A stretch of 64,000 nucleotides of DNA from Schistocerca nitens (Eukaryota > Arthropoda > Insecta > Orthoptera > Acrididae), in assembly GCF_023898315.1 (NCBI RefSeq), contig NC_064622.1, positions 351,149,234-351,213,233 on the forward strand, read 5' to 3'. Positions 30,190 through 41,421 of the stretch are shown here, piece by piece (position 1 is the first letter of the stretch; each line of letters starts with the position of its first letter). The notes below the pieces were generated by a model. It saw only the letters and a program-made list of their open reading frames with translations, did no database searches and was not told the origin of the DNA. The translations under genes and the position numbers were made by a program.

Positions 30190-30790
30190 CATGTCTTCCT
30201 CCCACCTCTGCCATACGTGAACATGGACACTGCCCCCACTCATTCTGCTACCCAATAATTTAATGATTCTCACTGCCTCTCTTCAAGGTTCTGATGTATA
30301 ATGGCGCAAAATTCCTGATTCCACTTCACTCAGAAACCATAGGCAGAACTCGACATGCACAAGTCAACCTGGGCGTTTTAACTCATACACGACAGTAAAT
30401 TTGTAAGGATTCAGTTGCAAGTCCTTTTTGATAGTGTTTCGACACGACGCTCTCTTTATTCTCACTAGCACAGATAAACAGCGCTAAGAATTTGTCGGAC
30501 TTTGTTCCAGGTTTTCCTTCACTCGAACAATGTTTTCTGGTGTTCCGTCACTCTTCGATCGTTACGGTTTTTATTCACTGCAGAGTCCTTTTCGCGCCGT
30601 TTTACCACTAAGTTTTGTATTGCAGATTTTTCTGGAGGTTTTGCCAAAACACTTGCAGTCTTTAACTCTTCCGCAAACTGCTGCGCACATGTATTCCGTA
30701 AACTGTGCTTCATAGATCATTCGACTATGAACACGTGGTATTTCACCGTGAGGACCATACTGCCTGGCATTCAGCTGCCCACTAAACATG
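30190..30790 (-). pseudogene. Mariner/IS630-type transposase relic, N-terminal HTH part
   Basis: Reading leftwards: ELKTASVLAKPPEKS (about 30672-30628) matches the RF-x-ETGSV-x-x-KPRSG linker. Then DGTPENIVRVKENLEQSP (about 30547-30494) matches the RTPEN-x-x-RVR-x-x-x-x-x-SP block. IKKDLQLNPYKFTVVYELKR (about 30433-30374) matches the ILK-DL-HPYK-x-x-x-x-ELK block, followed by VEFCLWFLSEVE (to about 30320). Frameshifts separate the pieces. The catalytic Asp/Asp/Glu region is not recognisable. An old relic of a transposase family widespread in insects. Confidence 0.65.
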
Positions 30791-30799
30791 TCTGCTCCT

Positions 30800-31126
30800 C
30801 TCCCTCACTCAGACGTAATGACACAGCGAAGTACTCGGGACAGAGCATGCTGAAGATGCGCATGCGAGGTCGTGTGACGGCAGCTGACTGATGCACCGCA
30901 ATCACTGTTTCCATCATTCTCTGTGATGAGCGGTTCTCCTATTCATTAACGAGGGTCTTTTACACGTCAATATTACAAATATTTTCTGAGTTAGTTTCAT
31001 TCTACCCACCTTGTTTATAAGGGTAGCAGAATATATACACATTGCACTAGTGATTTCTGTTCAAATGACTCATCCGACGTGGCCGCGAAGGTAACTCCAG
31101 TGTCCCACAGTTTTCGTGTGCCTAGA
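30800..31126. other. No gene recognised
   Basis: Interval left of the Tc1/mariner element; no coding or repeat signature seen. Confidence 0.4.
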
Positions 31127-31349
31127 TACACACATCAAAAAAAGTTTTGCATCACTCCGGTTCCCAGAACTCCTGAAGATAGAAGATACAGTCCCTTTGG
31201 CTGTTCAGAGATGTCACTAAACCCGCCCAAAGATGTAAACAACCATGCATGAGCAGTGCGTTTTAGACGGAGGGGGTCCGACAGCCGATCAGTTCCAGTC
31301 ATTCCACCAGGAAGGAGGTACACGGCTCATGTTGTCTGTAGTTCAACCG

Positions 31350-32545
31350 TGCCTAGACGGTCAATACCGCGGTTAGATCGCGTCCGCATTGTTGCTATGT
31401 GTGAGGAAGGGCTCTCAACAAGGGAAGTGTCCAGACGTCTCAGAGCGAACCAAAGCGATGTTGTTCGGACATGCAGGAGATAAAAGAGAGACAGGAACTG
31501 TCGATAACATGCCTCGCTCAGGCCGCCCAAGGGCTACTACTGCATTGGGTGACCGCTTCCTACGGATTATGGTTCGGAGGAACCCTGACAGCAACGTCAC
31601 CATGTTGAGGGCTTTTCGTGCAGCCACAGGACGTCGTGTTACGACTCAAATGTGCGCAATAGGCTGCATGATGCAAAACTTCAGTCCCGACGTCCATGCC
31701 GAGGTCCATCTTTGCATCCGCGACACCATGCAGCGCGGTACAGATGGGCCCAATAACATGCCGAATGGGCCGCTCAGGCTTGGCATCACGATCTCTTCAC
31801 CGATGAGTGTCGCATATGTCTTCAACCAGACAATCGCCGGAGACGTGTTTGGAGGCAAGCCGATCAGACTGAACGCCTTAGACACACTATGCAGCGAGTG
31901 CAGCAAGGTGGAGGTTCCCTGATGCTTTGGGGTGGCGTTATGTGGGGCCGACGTACGCCGCTGGTGGTCATGGAAGGCGCTGCAACCGCCGCACGATACA
32001 TGAATGCCATCCTCCGACCGATAGTGCAACCATTTCGGTAGCATATTGGCTAGTCATTCTTCATGGACGACATTCGCACCCCAATCGTGCACATCTTGTG
32101 AATGACTTCCTTCAGGATAACGACATCTCTCGACTAGAGTGTCCAGTATGTTCTCCAAAAAATAGTTTAAATGGCTCTGAGCACTATGAGACTTAACTTC
32201 TAAGGTCATCAGTCCCCTAGAACTTAGCACTACTTAAACCTAACTAACCTAAGAACATCACACACATCCATGCCCGTGGCAGGATTCGAACCTGCGACCG
32301 TAGCGGTCGCGCGGTTCCAGACAGTATGTTATCCAGACGTGAACCCTATCGGACATGACTGGGATGGATTGAAAAGGGCAGTTCATGGACGACGTGACCC
32401 ACCATCCACTCTGAGGGATTTACGCCGAATCGCCGTTGAGGAGTGGGACGATCTGGACCAGCAGTGCCTTGATGAACTTGTGGATAGTATACCACGACGA
32501 ATACAGGCCAGCATCAATTCAAGAGGACGTGCTACTGGGTATTAG
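31350..32545 (+). pseudogene. Tc1-type transposase with frameshifts and Glu to Gly at the catalytic Glu
   Basis: N-terminus LDRVRIVAMCEEGLSTREVS (about 31372-31430) and DNMPRSGRPRATTA (about 31506-31545, including a GRPR AT-hook). The catalytic Asp region is FTDECR (about 31797-31812), followed by the SLMLWGGVMW block (about 31918-31945) and PLVVMEG. The second Asp is not recovered in frame (the FMDD and FRITTSL frames around 32060-32135 are broken). After the SINE, NPIGHDWDGLKR (about 32344-32378) holds Gly where the family has Glu, and DDLDQQCLDELVDSIPRRI is the conserved C-terminal block. Inactive. Confidence 0.85.
32157..32321 (-). mobile_element. SGRP1-like SINE inside the Tc1 element, 13-bp TSD
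   Basis: Reverse copy from AAATGGCTCTGAGCACTATG to GGTCGCGCGGTTCCAGA, slightly short at the head. TSD CAGTATGTT(C/A)TCC at 32144-32156 and 32322-32334. It lies immediately upstream of the Glu motif of the transposase. Confidence 0.9.
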
Positions 32546-32742
32546 AGGTATCCGTGTGCACAGCAATCTAGATCACGACCTCTGAAGTTCTCGCTGTATG
32601 GTGGTACAACATGCAATCCGTGGTTGTCATGAGCAATAAAAAGTGCAGAAATGATGTTTATGTTGATCTCTATTCCAATTTTCTGTACAGGTTCCGGAAC
32701 TCTCGTAACCGAGGTGACGCGAAACTTTTTTTGGTGTGTGTA

Positions 32743-33350
32743 TTTTTAATGTTATTTTGCGCTGAAAGGCCAGGAAACTGATAACCACATTCGTCACTCT
32801 GCTACACATAGGAAACTGAAGAATAGGGATTCTGAAATTGTAGACTGTTTTGTATGAGCCAATATGAAACATAAAATATTCCAGAGGTTTGTTGTTGCAT
32901 TTCATATGTATTGACACGACTCTATTTTAATCGTCACACTGCCTCCAAGAAGTAACATAACTGGAAGAGATCATGTGTGTTTGCTTGACAGGCCACCTGA
33001 AAGCTTCGAACTGTACCCATATTCAGGATGAATCGAAGTGTTCTTCATTCGTCAGAGAGAGTGGTAAAATTACTTCGAATTTGAGATTTTGATGTAAAGT
33101 CTTCCCTGGAGATTATGTGATCAGAGCAGAAGTTGTAAGAGTATGGTAATGTCTCGCGTGGTGTTAAGAGTTTCGTGGCTGATTTCTTTGGGGACTAAGA
33201 GGCACTAATGTCTGGAGATTTGTGAAGCAGTGCAGCTCATGGGCAGCTGACGATACACCGTTACAAAACTTTCTTTTTCTTGTTGGATTTTTCCTCCTTA
33301 TATCATTATTCTGCGAAATTCCACACCTATGCTAGACGATATACCGTTTA

Positions 33351-33443
<93 letters not shown>

Positions 33444-34037
33444 GAGACAGAGGAAGAGAGAGAGAGAGAGAGAGATAGTTGGTGGTGGTTCCACATGTTT
33501 TCTAAGTACTCCAATAGCTAAACGTCTGTATTTACACGTATTTCAGTCACTTTGCATACTTTCCATCATCTTGTTTCTAAATCCACGGGAAATCTTGGGA
33601 ACGTATCCGATATTTTCTCAGAGTTTTTGAGTAACTAAAAAAAGAGTGTTGTACACTTCTTTTTCTCATTGTTTTGAAATGTCTGAACCTAATTCATATC
33701 ACTGCTGCAGTAGTCTATATGGCGTGTATCATCCAAGCACAGTTATCAACAGGGTCAATAAAATTATAGTAAAGCTGATGTATTTCGTACCAAACTGCCA
33801 AACACATTACTTGCTTACTTTTTATATTGTGAATGTACCGTGACTAAACTATTTGATACTCGCTAATCGAAGTCAATTGCTTCATGTTTCTTATGCAATT
33901 TTATTATGTACTCCATTTTCAAGGACTACATTCAGGTCTTTAAGGTTCATTTGTTGGAATTTTATTCTTTTTTAGAGCCGTTATATGTTTGTAGTCCGTA
34001 TCACTGAAAGTCCTCCGCATTTGTTCTTTCACGTCTT
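32743..34037. other. No gene; contains a compound microsatellite
   Basis: No recognised protein or transposon end between the Tc1 element and the Harbinger element. The open frame 33280-33630 is a translation of the microsatellite. Confidence 0.45.
33353..33477. repeat. Compound (GT)n(GA)n microsatellite
   Basis: About 48 bp of pure GT (33353-33400) followed by about 75 bp of GA with a few interruptions (to 33477). The transition is abrupt at GTGTGAGAGA. Confidence 0.95.
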
Positions 34038-34344
34038 AGGCTAGGCGCGCACAGGAGATTTTCCCTCGCATTAGTTTGTCGCAAGAATGAAACACGGCGG
34101 CAGGAATACGAGCGCGCTCTCCTGTGATCAAACAGTAGCGGCGATTTAAAACACGCAACCTGCTCTACTTTATGTGCGACGCGATAGTCGCAGGTGTTGA
34201 ATGGATCACACGCACTGGCAAGAAACCCGCGTGCCCTAGCGATCTCGCAATGTGTCTGCATACAAATACGTTCTATGCGCCAGCAGAGTGTCCGATAACG
34301 AGAGTTGAGCTACAGAAGACATTGTAAGTTGTGTTGTCCACTCA

Positions 34345-36266
34345 GAAAGACCAATTGCGGAAGTAGAAATGAGGACAGCTCTCTACGATTGGGAGTCAAA
34401 AGAATACAGTGATCGCAATTTGAAAGAGAATCTGTGAGGTGAAGAGCGCTAAAGCGTCATTTGGAACTGGACTGAATTGTCTGGACCAGAAAAGAATAAC
34501 AAAAGTATTTCAAAGTTCACTAATTATACTCATTCATATAGACAATCTCATTACCAGAATTTATATTTTGTCATATTGCCAAGGTGGGGAGTTACAAAGT
34601 AATTTGCAAAATAATTCCTAATCTGCGTACCACACGTATCAGTTAATTTCTACAGGTTCACAGCGTTGCAGAAGACATTCGTATGACTCGTCCTCGATTC
34701 ATACACCGTCATTTCTTCTTACGAAATTATGTAGAATACAACACACTTTTATGATTATGTCTGAAAAGCGACATCCACATCGATAGGTCGATGAAACATT
34801 CTCCATTTGTTAGCCAAAATCCCGAAAGTACATTCCACCATCATATGAGAACGACACAGTCTATAGTATAAAACATGCTGTTTCATTGTCAGGCTCCTCT
34901 TGGAATAAGGCCGCAGAATATATCTACATAGTGCAGATGCTTCATCTCCTACAAAATTAAAAGGATGAAGTTCTCCTTCCTCGTCGTGCAGGAATTCTTG
35001 AGGATTTGGAAAGTTTAGCTGATTAGCTTTTAGTTTTAGTTAGAAATTGAATTTCTTGAATACATTAGAAGCCCCACTGGCTCCGTGTGAGTCCACGTCT
35101 ATCACAGCGAAAGAAAGGTCAGCGTCCACAGTACGCAAAAGCATTGCCCAAAAAAAAATTCTTGTAATTACAAAACTCGGAACCACGGTTACAAGGTTTC
35201 TTCAGTCTTACACTCTTTCCGTCCACAGCACCAATGCAATTTGGAAAGTTAGTTCTGTCTTAAAACTCTCATTCTTCTGCCATATGAAGAGGCTGTAGAC
35301 ATTTCCACAACTGTTCGCATGTATTCCACACACTTTTTCTGATTGTAGTGACTCCTAGCAGATTTTCCTAGTGCAATGAGCGAAAGCTATTTCTTGTTGC
35401 AAGATATATGGAAAAAATAATATTCAAAAACAGCATTAATATTTAATCATAGCAGTATTAGGCTACAAACTTACAATAAAATGTACACAGTGTTAATTTC
35501 ATTCATGAGAGGTAAAGTAGTTCAAAGGAAGTAGAAGAATCAGAGGGACTGTTTCGCGAGAGAACTGGCGTCACAGAAAAAGTCTCCGTCTGGCGAGGCT
35601 GCAAGAAAACGGAGAGTGTCTGTACTTCGATGCAATATTATTTCTGTTCACTTAAATGGAAGACAGACTGACCGGCAGCAACATCGAAATTCTGCCAGCT
35701 ACAAAGGAAACAAAGATTGATGTTCGACACCCAGGTTTTCTTTGCGAAACAATAACAACAATAACGACGCAGCATAGGGCACAAAAGTAAGACATCATAC
35801 TAAAAGAGAAGCCAAGAAGGTTACATAATACGAGGAATCTCCCTTAAATATATTAAAAGAGAAAAAATACGAAGAAATTAACGAGTACAAAAACTTTACT
35901 TTGATGCTTCTGCCCATGCTGACGAAATTAAACAAAGAACAAAAGCATTACGCGAAAGTGGAAATACTGAACGTGATGAGAAATGCCAGATATTATGAGC
36001 ATGCACCAATATCTCCACAGCATCGGAACATCCGTCATACCAACACCACTCAAGCGACTTTTTCGCCAGCAACTTCGTTCGTTCAGTCGTATTCGTCAAA
36101 TATACTAAATGAAATGGAACCCCAACAAACTGTGTGCCTGTGCCCCATTACTGACAACCGCAACTCAGAAACTTTTATGCGCAACTTGGCTTTGCACTTT
36201 TCACAGGAAACAAGTTCGCCAGTTTCGACTTGTAGTAGTGATTTTCTTGATGTATCTGATCAGTAA
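34345..36266 (+). pseudogene. Harbinger MADF-BESS (Myb-like) accessory protein, two exons
   Basis: DNA-binding partner of Harbinger transposase, thought to help nuclear import and end recognition. Exon 1 (about 34345-34504) reads EVEMRTALYDWESKEYSDRN and NWTELSGPEKNN, the first half of a MADF domain, with a TGA at the LWEE position. A GT at 34505-34506 and an AG at 35510-35511 bound a 1,007-nt intron; the joined codons stay in frame. Exon 2 (from 35512) continues KVVQRK, stop in place of Trp, KNQRDCFARELASQKK, KRR and LYFDAILFL, completing MADF. At about 35895-35990 LLPMLTKLNKEQKHYAKVEI matches a BESS motif. In-frame stops show that it is inactive. Its intron holds transposase coding sequence on the other strand. 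Confidence 0.65.
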
Positions 36267-38090
36267 TGTAAAAGTTATCAGAAATGTGAAGGGAAATGCA
36301 AAGTGTCGAATGAAATGATGTGTGCCCACTTCAAGGCCACTGATAACCGTTCCTCAGGTGGTACAGAGCTCCTCCATGTCGTGTCTTGTTTTGTTATTTT
36401 CGGTCCTATTGCCTGAATCAGTACGTCCAAACTATTGTTACTCATTCGATAGTATTGAAGGAATTTATTTGGATGATTTTGTAACTCTTCGTGTAATTTG
36501 TGAGCAAAATGTATGAGACAGGCGAAATACCCTCAGACTTCAAGAAGAATATAATAATTCCAGTCCCAAAGAAAGCAGGTGTTGACAGATGTGAAAATTA
36601 CCGACCTATCAGTTTAATAAGTCGCGGCTGCAAAATACTAACACGAATTCTTTACAGACGAATGGAGAAACATGTAGAAGCCGACCTCGGGGAAGATCAG
36701 TTTGGATTCCGTAGAAATGTTGGATCACGACTTATCTTAGAAGATAGATTAAGCAAAGGCAAACCTACGTTTCTAGCATTTGTAGATATAGAGAAAGCTT
36801 TTGACAGTGTTGACTGGAATACTCTCTTTCAAATTCTGAAGGTGGCAGGGGCAAAATACAGGAAGCGAAAGGCTATTTACAATTTGGACAGAAACCAGAT
36901 GGCAGTTATAAGAGTCGAGGGGCATGAAAAGGAAGCAGTGGTTGGGAAGGGAGTGAGATAGGGTTGTAGCCTATCCCCGATTTTATTCAATCTGTATATT
37001 GAGCAAGCAGTAAAGCAAACAAAAGAAAAATTCGGAGTAGGAATTAAAATCCATGGAGAAGAAATAAAAACTTTGAGGTTCGCCGATGACGTAATTCTGT
37101 CAGAGACAGCAAAGGACCTGAAGAGCAGTTGAACGGAATGGACAGCGTCTTGAAAGGAGGATATAAGATAAACATCAACAAAAGCAAAACGAGGATAATG
37201 GAATGTAGTCGAATTAAATCGGGTGATGCTGAGGGAATTAGATTAGGAAATGAGACACTTAAAGTAGTAAATGAGTTTTGCTATTTGGGGAGCAAAATAA
37301 CTGATGATGGTCGAAGTAGAGAGGATATAAAATGTAGACTGGCAATGCCAAAGAAAGTATTTCTGAAGAAGAGAAATTTGCTAAGATCCAGTACAGATTT
37401 AGATGTCAGGAAGCCGTTTCTGAAAGTATTTGTATGGAGTGTAGCCATGTATGGAAGTGAAACGTGGACGATAAATAGTTTAGACAAGAAGAGAATAGAA
37501 GCTTTCGAAATGTGGTGCTACAGAAGAATGCTTAAGATTAGATGGGTAGATCACATAACTAATGAGGAGGTATTGAATAGAATTGGGGAGAAGAGAAATT
37601 TGTGGCACAACTTGGCAAGAAGGAGGAATCAGTTGGTAGGACATGTTTTGAGGTATCAAAGGGATGACCAATTTAGTATTGGAGGGCAGCGTGGAGGGTA
37701 AAAATAGTAAAGGGAGACCAAGAGATGAATACACTAAGCAGATTCAGAAGAATGTAGGTTGCAGTAGGTACTGGGAGATCAAGAAGCTTGCACAGGATAG
37801 AGTAACATGGAGAGCTGGATCAAAACAGTCTCTGGACTGAAGACCACAACACACACATGTAATTTGTAAAAGTGGCCTTTCACCATCCTTTGACTTACAG
37901 TTGGATGCATCCAGTAACGATATTTGCGCTGTTTTCTCGCTCTTCTTCGTAGCAAAAGCGCCACCAAACGAGCTGTTTCCATGAAATCCATGGCGACACT
38001 GAGAGTACTGTACTTGTGATTTTCCTTTCGCTGTTGTTGCACCATAATGTACTCATGCTTCACCGCCGACAGAATAATCGCCTGGGCGCG
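34640..38090 (-). pseudogene. PIF/Harbinger transposase (DDE_4 type), interrupted
   Basis: Reading leftwards from 38090: RKYRYWMHPTVSQRMVKGHF (about 37938-37880), then the RTE insertion. It resumes at 36501: LHEELQNHPNKFLQYYRMSN and VPPEERLSVALK (to 36330). Coding similarity stops at a GT-type donor (36329-36328) and resumes at 35407 with LATRNSFRSLH, where the acceptor position reads AT rather than AG after a pyrimidine tract. It continues with [34 protein letters not shown] (first catalytic Asp, about 35240-35185), FVGDEASALCRYILRPY (second acidic residue region, about 34945-34895) and VECTFGILANKWRMF (Glu, about 34835-34790). It is thus nearly complete but frameshifted. Its presumed intron contains MADF exon 2 antisense. 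Confidence 0.75.
36502..37857 (+). mobile_element. 5'-truncated RTE-clade LINE with 10-bp TSD
   Basis: TSD TGTAATTTGT at 36492-36501 and 37858-37867. The RT is largely preserved: YRPISLISRGCKILTRILY, DQFGFRRN, FLAFVDIEKAFDSVDWN (motif A Asp), GCSLSPILFNLYIEQA (preceded by TAG replacing Gln at 36959-36961) and LRFADDVILSE (catalytic Asp pair, about 37077-37109). After a frameshift come FCYLGSKITDDGRS, YGSETWTI and FEMWCYRRMLKIRWVD, the C-terminal RTE hallmarks. The 3' end is a short ACACACA-type tail. The endonuclease is missing. It splits the Harbinger transposase N-terminal exon. Confidence 0.9.
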
Positions 38091-38307
38091 CCTAGCTGTA
38101 GCGGTCATTGTATGAAATGCCGCATTCGTGAAGTATTAGTCCTTATGTGGAGGATTTCCTTTCGTGATGGCGGCTGTTACTCGGTTACTGAATGGCCGGA
38201 GCAAAATAGAAACAGATTATACGCAGGTGCGGCTAAAAATTTCAGTACAGCCCTGGAGCAGACAGCTGAAACTGCAAAAAGGGCTGAATGTGAAATACAT
38301 AAACATA

Positions 38308-39218
38308 CAGGGTGGTCGGAAATTCCCGTTACAGACTCCTAGGACTTGTAGAGGGGAGTGAGTACATCGCATTTTGAATAGGAACCCATGTCCGGAAACG
38401 TCATGGAACGAGACTACAGAGCATCAAAATTATAGGCGCGGGCGTCTGTAAATGTACGTATACACGAGGTGATTCCGTGGTGATGTTACAGACTTTCTAG
38501 GATGATGGAGGACGATAAATGCATTAATTGGAAGTAAGGATCCCTGTACCGGAAACGAACGAGTCGAAAGTTGTAAACGAAAACCGTCCTGATACCTCTG
38601 ACAGTTGAATTACGTGTACCGGTGCTTGTGTTGCGAAGAGTGTAGGGTTGGTAACTTTCAGTGGTGGTAGTGTGGACAAAAACGAGAAAAAATGTCGAAC
38701 AAACGTGGGCTCTAAATTGCATACCTGAGGGGCTATGACCATTTGTTCATCTTCGCTAATGTGAAACACATCTCCTCTACTGAGCAAGTGTTCATAGCTG
38801 TTAAGGTACGCACTTATGAGCCCACGTGTATTGGATATTTTTTCTCGTTTTTGTCCACACTACCACCACTGAAAGTTACCAACCCTACACTCTTCGCAAT
38901 ACAAGAATCAGTACATGTATTCAACTGTCAGAGGTTACAGAACGGTTTTCGTTTGTAACTTTCGACTCCGTTTCCGGTACCGGGATCATTACGTCAAATT
39001 AATGCATTTATCGTTCTCCATCATCCTAGAAAGTCTGTAACATCATCACGGACTCACCCCGTGTACACGTACATTTACAAACGCCCGCGCCTATAACTTT
39101 GACGCTCTGTCGACTCGTTGGATGACGTTTCCGGACATAGGTTCCTATTCAAAATACGATGTACTCACTCCCCTCTACAAGTCCTAGAAGTGTGTAACGG
39201 GAATTTCCGACCACCCTG
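38308..39218. mobile_element. Near-perfect palindromic MITE, 911 bp
   Basis: Ends CAGGGTGGTCGGAAATTCCC and its exact inverse. The arms (38308-38757 and 38769-39218) pair along almost their whole length, with the centre near 38763. Arm blocks such as CGGAAACG, CACTACCACCACTGAAAGT and ATGCATT(T)ATCGT occur once in each orientation. Both arms encode an outward-reading related frame (FFSFLSTLPPLKVTNPTLFA), simply a consequence of the palindrome. No clear TSD, no transposase; superfamily unknown. Confidence 0.85.
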
Positions 39219-39430
39219 TGTAGTGACTAGAGACGGTTTGTAGGTATTAAAAACTTTAACCGAGGTAATGTTAATGTAACCACTGGGAGAAGACATTTTC
39301 CACCGTTTACCATTCATTATTTTGTGTCTATGTGCTTGTGATTGGGGGGAGGGAGGGGAGTGGGAGGGGGAAAGGGAGGCGAGAAGCGGAGATATGTAAT
39401 GACTTTTAATTTTCACAGATGAAAAGAGGA

Positions 39431-39613
39431 AGGCACCTTTGCTGACGTACGAGCGCTGGCGATTGTTGTCCTTCCTTACGGGTTTCCACGGAAACCACAA
39501 AGTTCGCAGCTTACCGCGCGACTTCCTCATTCCTCCCGCTGCACGACCGGGGCGGAAAGCTACGCAATGTGAGTACTTCAGCACATCCACTCTCCGCTAA
39601 GCAGATCTGACTC
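39431..39613 (+). repeat. GC-rich 183-bp repeat, second copy
   Basis: Same orientation as 5486-5668. Preceded by a GGGGAGGGAGGGG-type purine run (39345-39380), a possible G-quadruplex-forming sequence absent from the first copy. No coding function visible. Confidence 0.7.
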
Positions 39614-40606
39614 TTCAGATGTACAGTTGTAGCAGCAGTACTTTTTCAGTGCACCTATATTTTTAGCGTTAGTTTTGTTCTTTCTTGTTAGAAAGGCTAG
39701 CGAATGTTTAATTGTAAAGCGTTTGTAGTTCACAACTGTGAATTGCAGCGTCCACGGAAGTTTGTTTTGTGACACATGCTCAGATATATTTACAATTTTG
39801 TTTGTTAGTGCTGCGTATCAACATTTTCACTTGAGCTGTAGGGCTTTTTCGCGACATTATGCATTTTTACGTAAGTCTTTTTATAAATTTGAGTGTCGTA
39901 GTTTTAACTAGAGCTACATGGCTGAAGCTTCTCATGCACGAATTTCTCGCAATAAAAATTGTTTCGTCTAGTGCAGGAAATTTAAGTTGAAAGGACTGTT
40001 CCCAAACGAAAACTCAAAACTCCGCAGATATACTGAAAATTAGCTACATAATATGGCAGTGAATGTTACGGTATTTACATTTGTGTTTCTTTATTATATT
40101 AACGTTGCAACGCAGAGCCCCATATGTTGGCAGAGGTCCCTATATTTCACAAAACATGACACTAAAGTCGGCTTAACGCCCATGTCGTTTAGCGGTTATT
40201 CACGAAATTCACAATGTCAGAGACGAAACGACATAACCTGTATTGTAATCTCCACGTTATCCAACAGAGGAACTGATTATGACGTCATATTTTCGCGTTT
40301 CTGCAGAAACAGAACTGTATTTTTTCTTGTTAGAGATAATCTTAATGAAATACCTCAAACGTAATCAGTTACCAGGCCTTGGTTGCAAGATTCATTTAAG
40401 TGTGTTTCTTACGCCAGCTTTTCACCTGCACATTGTCGTACACGACCTTGCGGAAAATTCGGTGCGATGTATGGGATCTCTTGGGTATTATCTAATTAAG
40501 AAAACCGCGGTTGATTGCGTTGAGAGTAGCGACTGGCAGTGTAGTGAATTTGTTGGGTATCTACTGAGAAACATTTAAATTAAGTATCAGGTATATGGCG
40601 CATCTT
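39614..40606. other. No gene recognised
   Basis: AT-rich. Frames 40053-40364 (103 codons) and 40279-40578 (99 codons) overlap each other and have no recognisable domain; the first begins with a hydrophobic stretch that may be chance. Confidence 0.4.
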
Positions 40607-41421
40607 AGTTTGGTTTTGGTTTTGTTTTTGCTTTAGGGCGTAAAAACAACTGGGGTCATAAGCGCCCAAGTCAAAACTATAGAACACGAAGACAGAGAAG
40701 AGTTAAAAAGCGACTATACGTCAGTCCCAATTGACATATTAGAAGACAGCTAAAAACAAGCACGTGGCGAAAGGGCTCAAAAAGACACCATACAGAAACG
40801 GAGGACCAAAACTAAAAATTAAATGGCCTTCGTCATACTGCTTTGGCGGATAAAAAGTAAAACGCTGTCGAAAGCCCGCGCGTTATTTGCTAAAACGGCC
40901 GATAACTCAGGCGGCAAACCTAAGCGGGAACGTAAACGGTTAAAAAATGGGCATTCCAACAGGAAGTGGCGGATAGTTAAAACTTGGGCGCAATGTGTAT
41001 AAAGAGGTGGGATAGCGCCACTTATCAAATGACGATGGCTAAAAAAGCAGTACCCAATACGCAGCCTAGTTAAAATAACCTCCTCCCGGCGGGAGGGCCG
41101 AGAGGAGGTTGTCCAAGCGGCTGGGAGAGGCTTAATAAGTCGGAGCCTATTCCCGTGAAGGGACACCACCTCCTGACAGACAGCAACACAGAGATCATCG
41201 CAGGGAATATAGGAACTCGCGGGCTGACGTACGAGGACTGCAGCCTCGGCAGCAGCGTTAGCAGCCTCGTTTCCTGGCAGACCGACATGACCAGGAACCC
41301 ACAGAAACATCACACTGGCTCCACCAAAAGTGAGCAAGTGACAGTTTTCCTGGACCCACTGCACTAAGAGATGGGCGGTGTACAGTGCACATAGACTTTG
41401 AAGGGCGCTGAGTGAATCTTA

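Larger units (their letters stand above)
31129..32740 (+). mobile_element. Tc1/mariner element with TIRs and TA target, decayed
   Basis: TIR CACACATCAAAAAAAGTTTT (31129 onward) is mirrored at the right end closing at 32740 (AAACTTTTTTTGGTGTGTG). TA lies outside both ends (31127-31128, 32741-32742). Similarity extends inward about 45 bp (a GGTTCC/GGTTAC region). Total 1,612 bp including a SINE, so about 1.43 kb originally. Confidence 0.9.
34038..38099. mobile_element. PIF/Harbinger transposon with transposase and MADF-BESS genes
   Basis: Ends GCTAGGCGCGCACAGGAGAT (34040 onward) and the inverse ATCGCCTGGGCGCGCCTAGC (38077-38096) form short TIRs. Inside are a reverse-strand Harbinger transposase and a forward-strand MADF-BESS protein, the two-gene complement of animal Harbinger elements. 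An RTE LINE (36502-37857) is inserted in the transposase N-terminal exon. Without it the element is about 2.7 kb. The expected 3-bp TWA duplication is not clean (TTA on the left, GTA or similar on the right). Confidence 0.8.

Noticed and set aside
30502..30891. Forward 129-codon open frame as a possible gene
   Set aside because: Antisense to a transposase relic with recognisable motifs on the reverse strand; no domain in the forward frame.
33280..33630. Open frame with Cys-Val and Arg-Glu repeats
   Set aside because: Direct translation of the (GT)n(GA)n microsatellite.
38524..38958. Two similar proteins encoded outward from the centre of the MITE
   Set aside because: The similarity is forced by the palindrome; both frames end within the arms and match no family I know.
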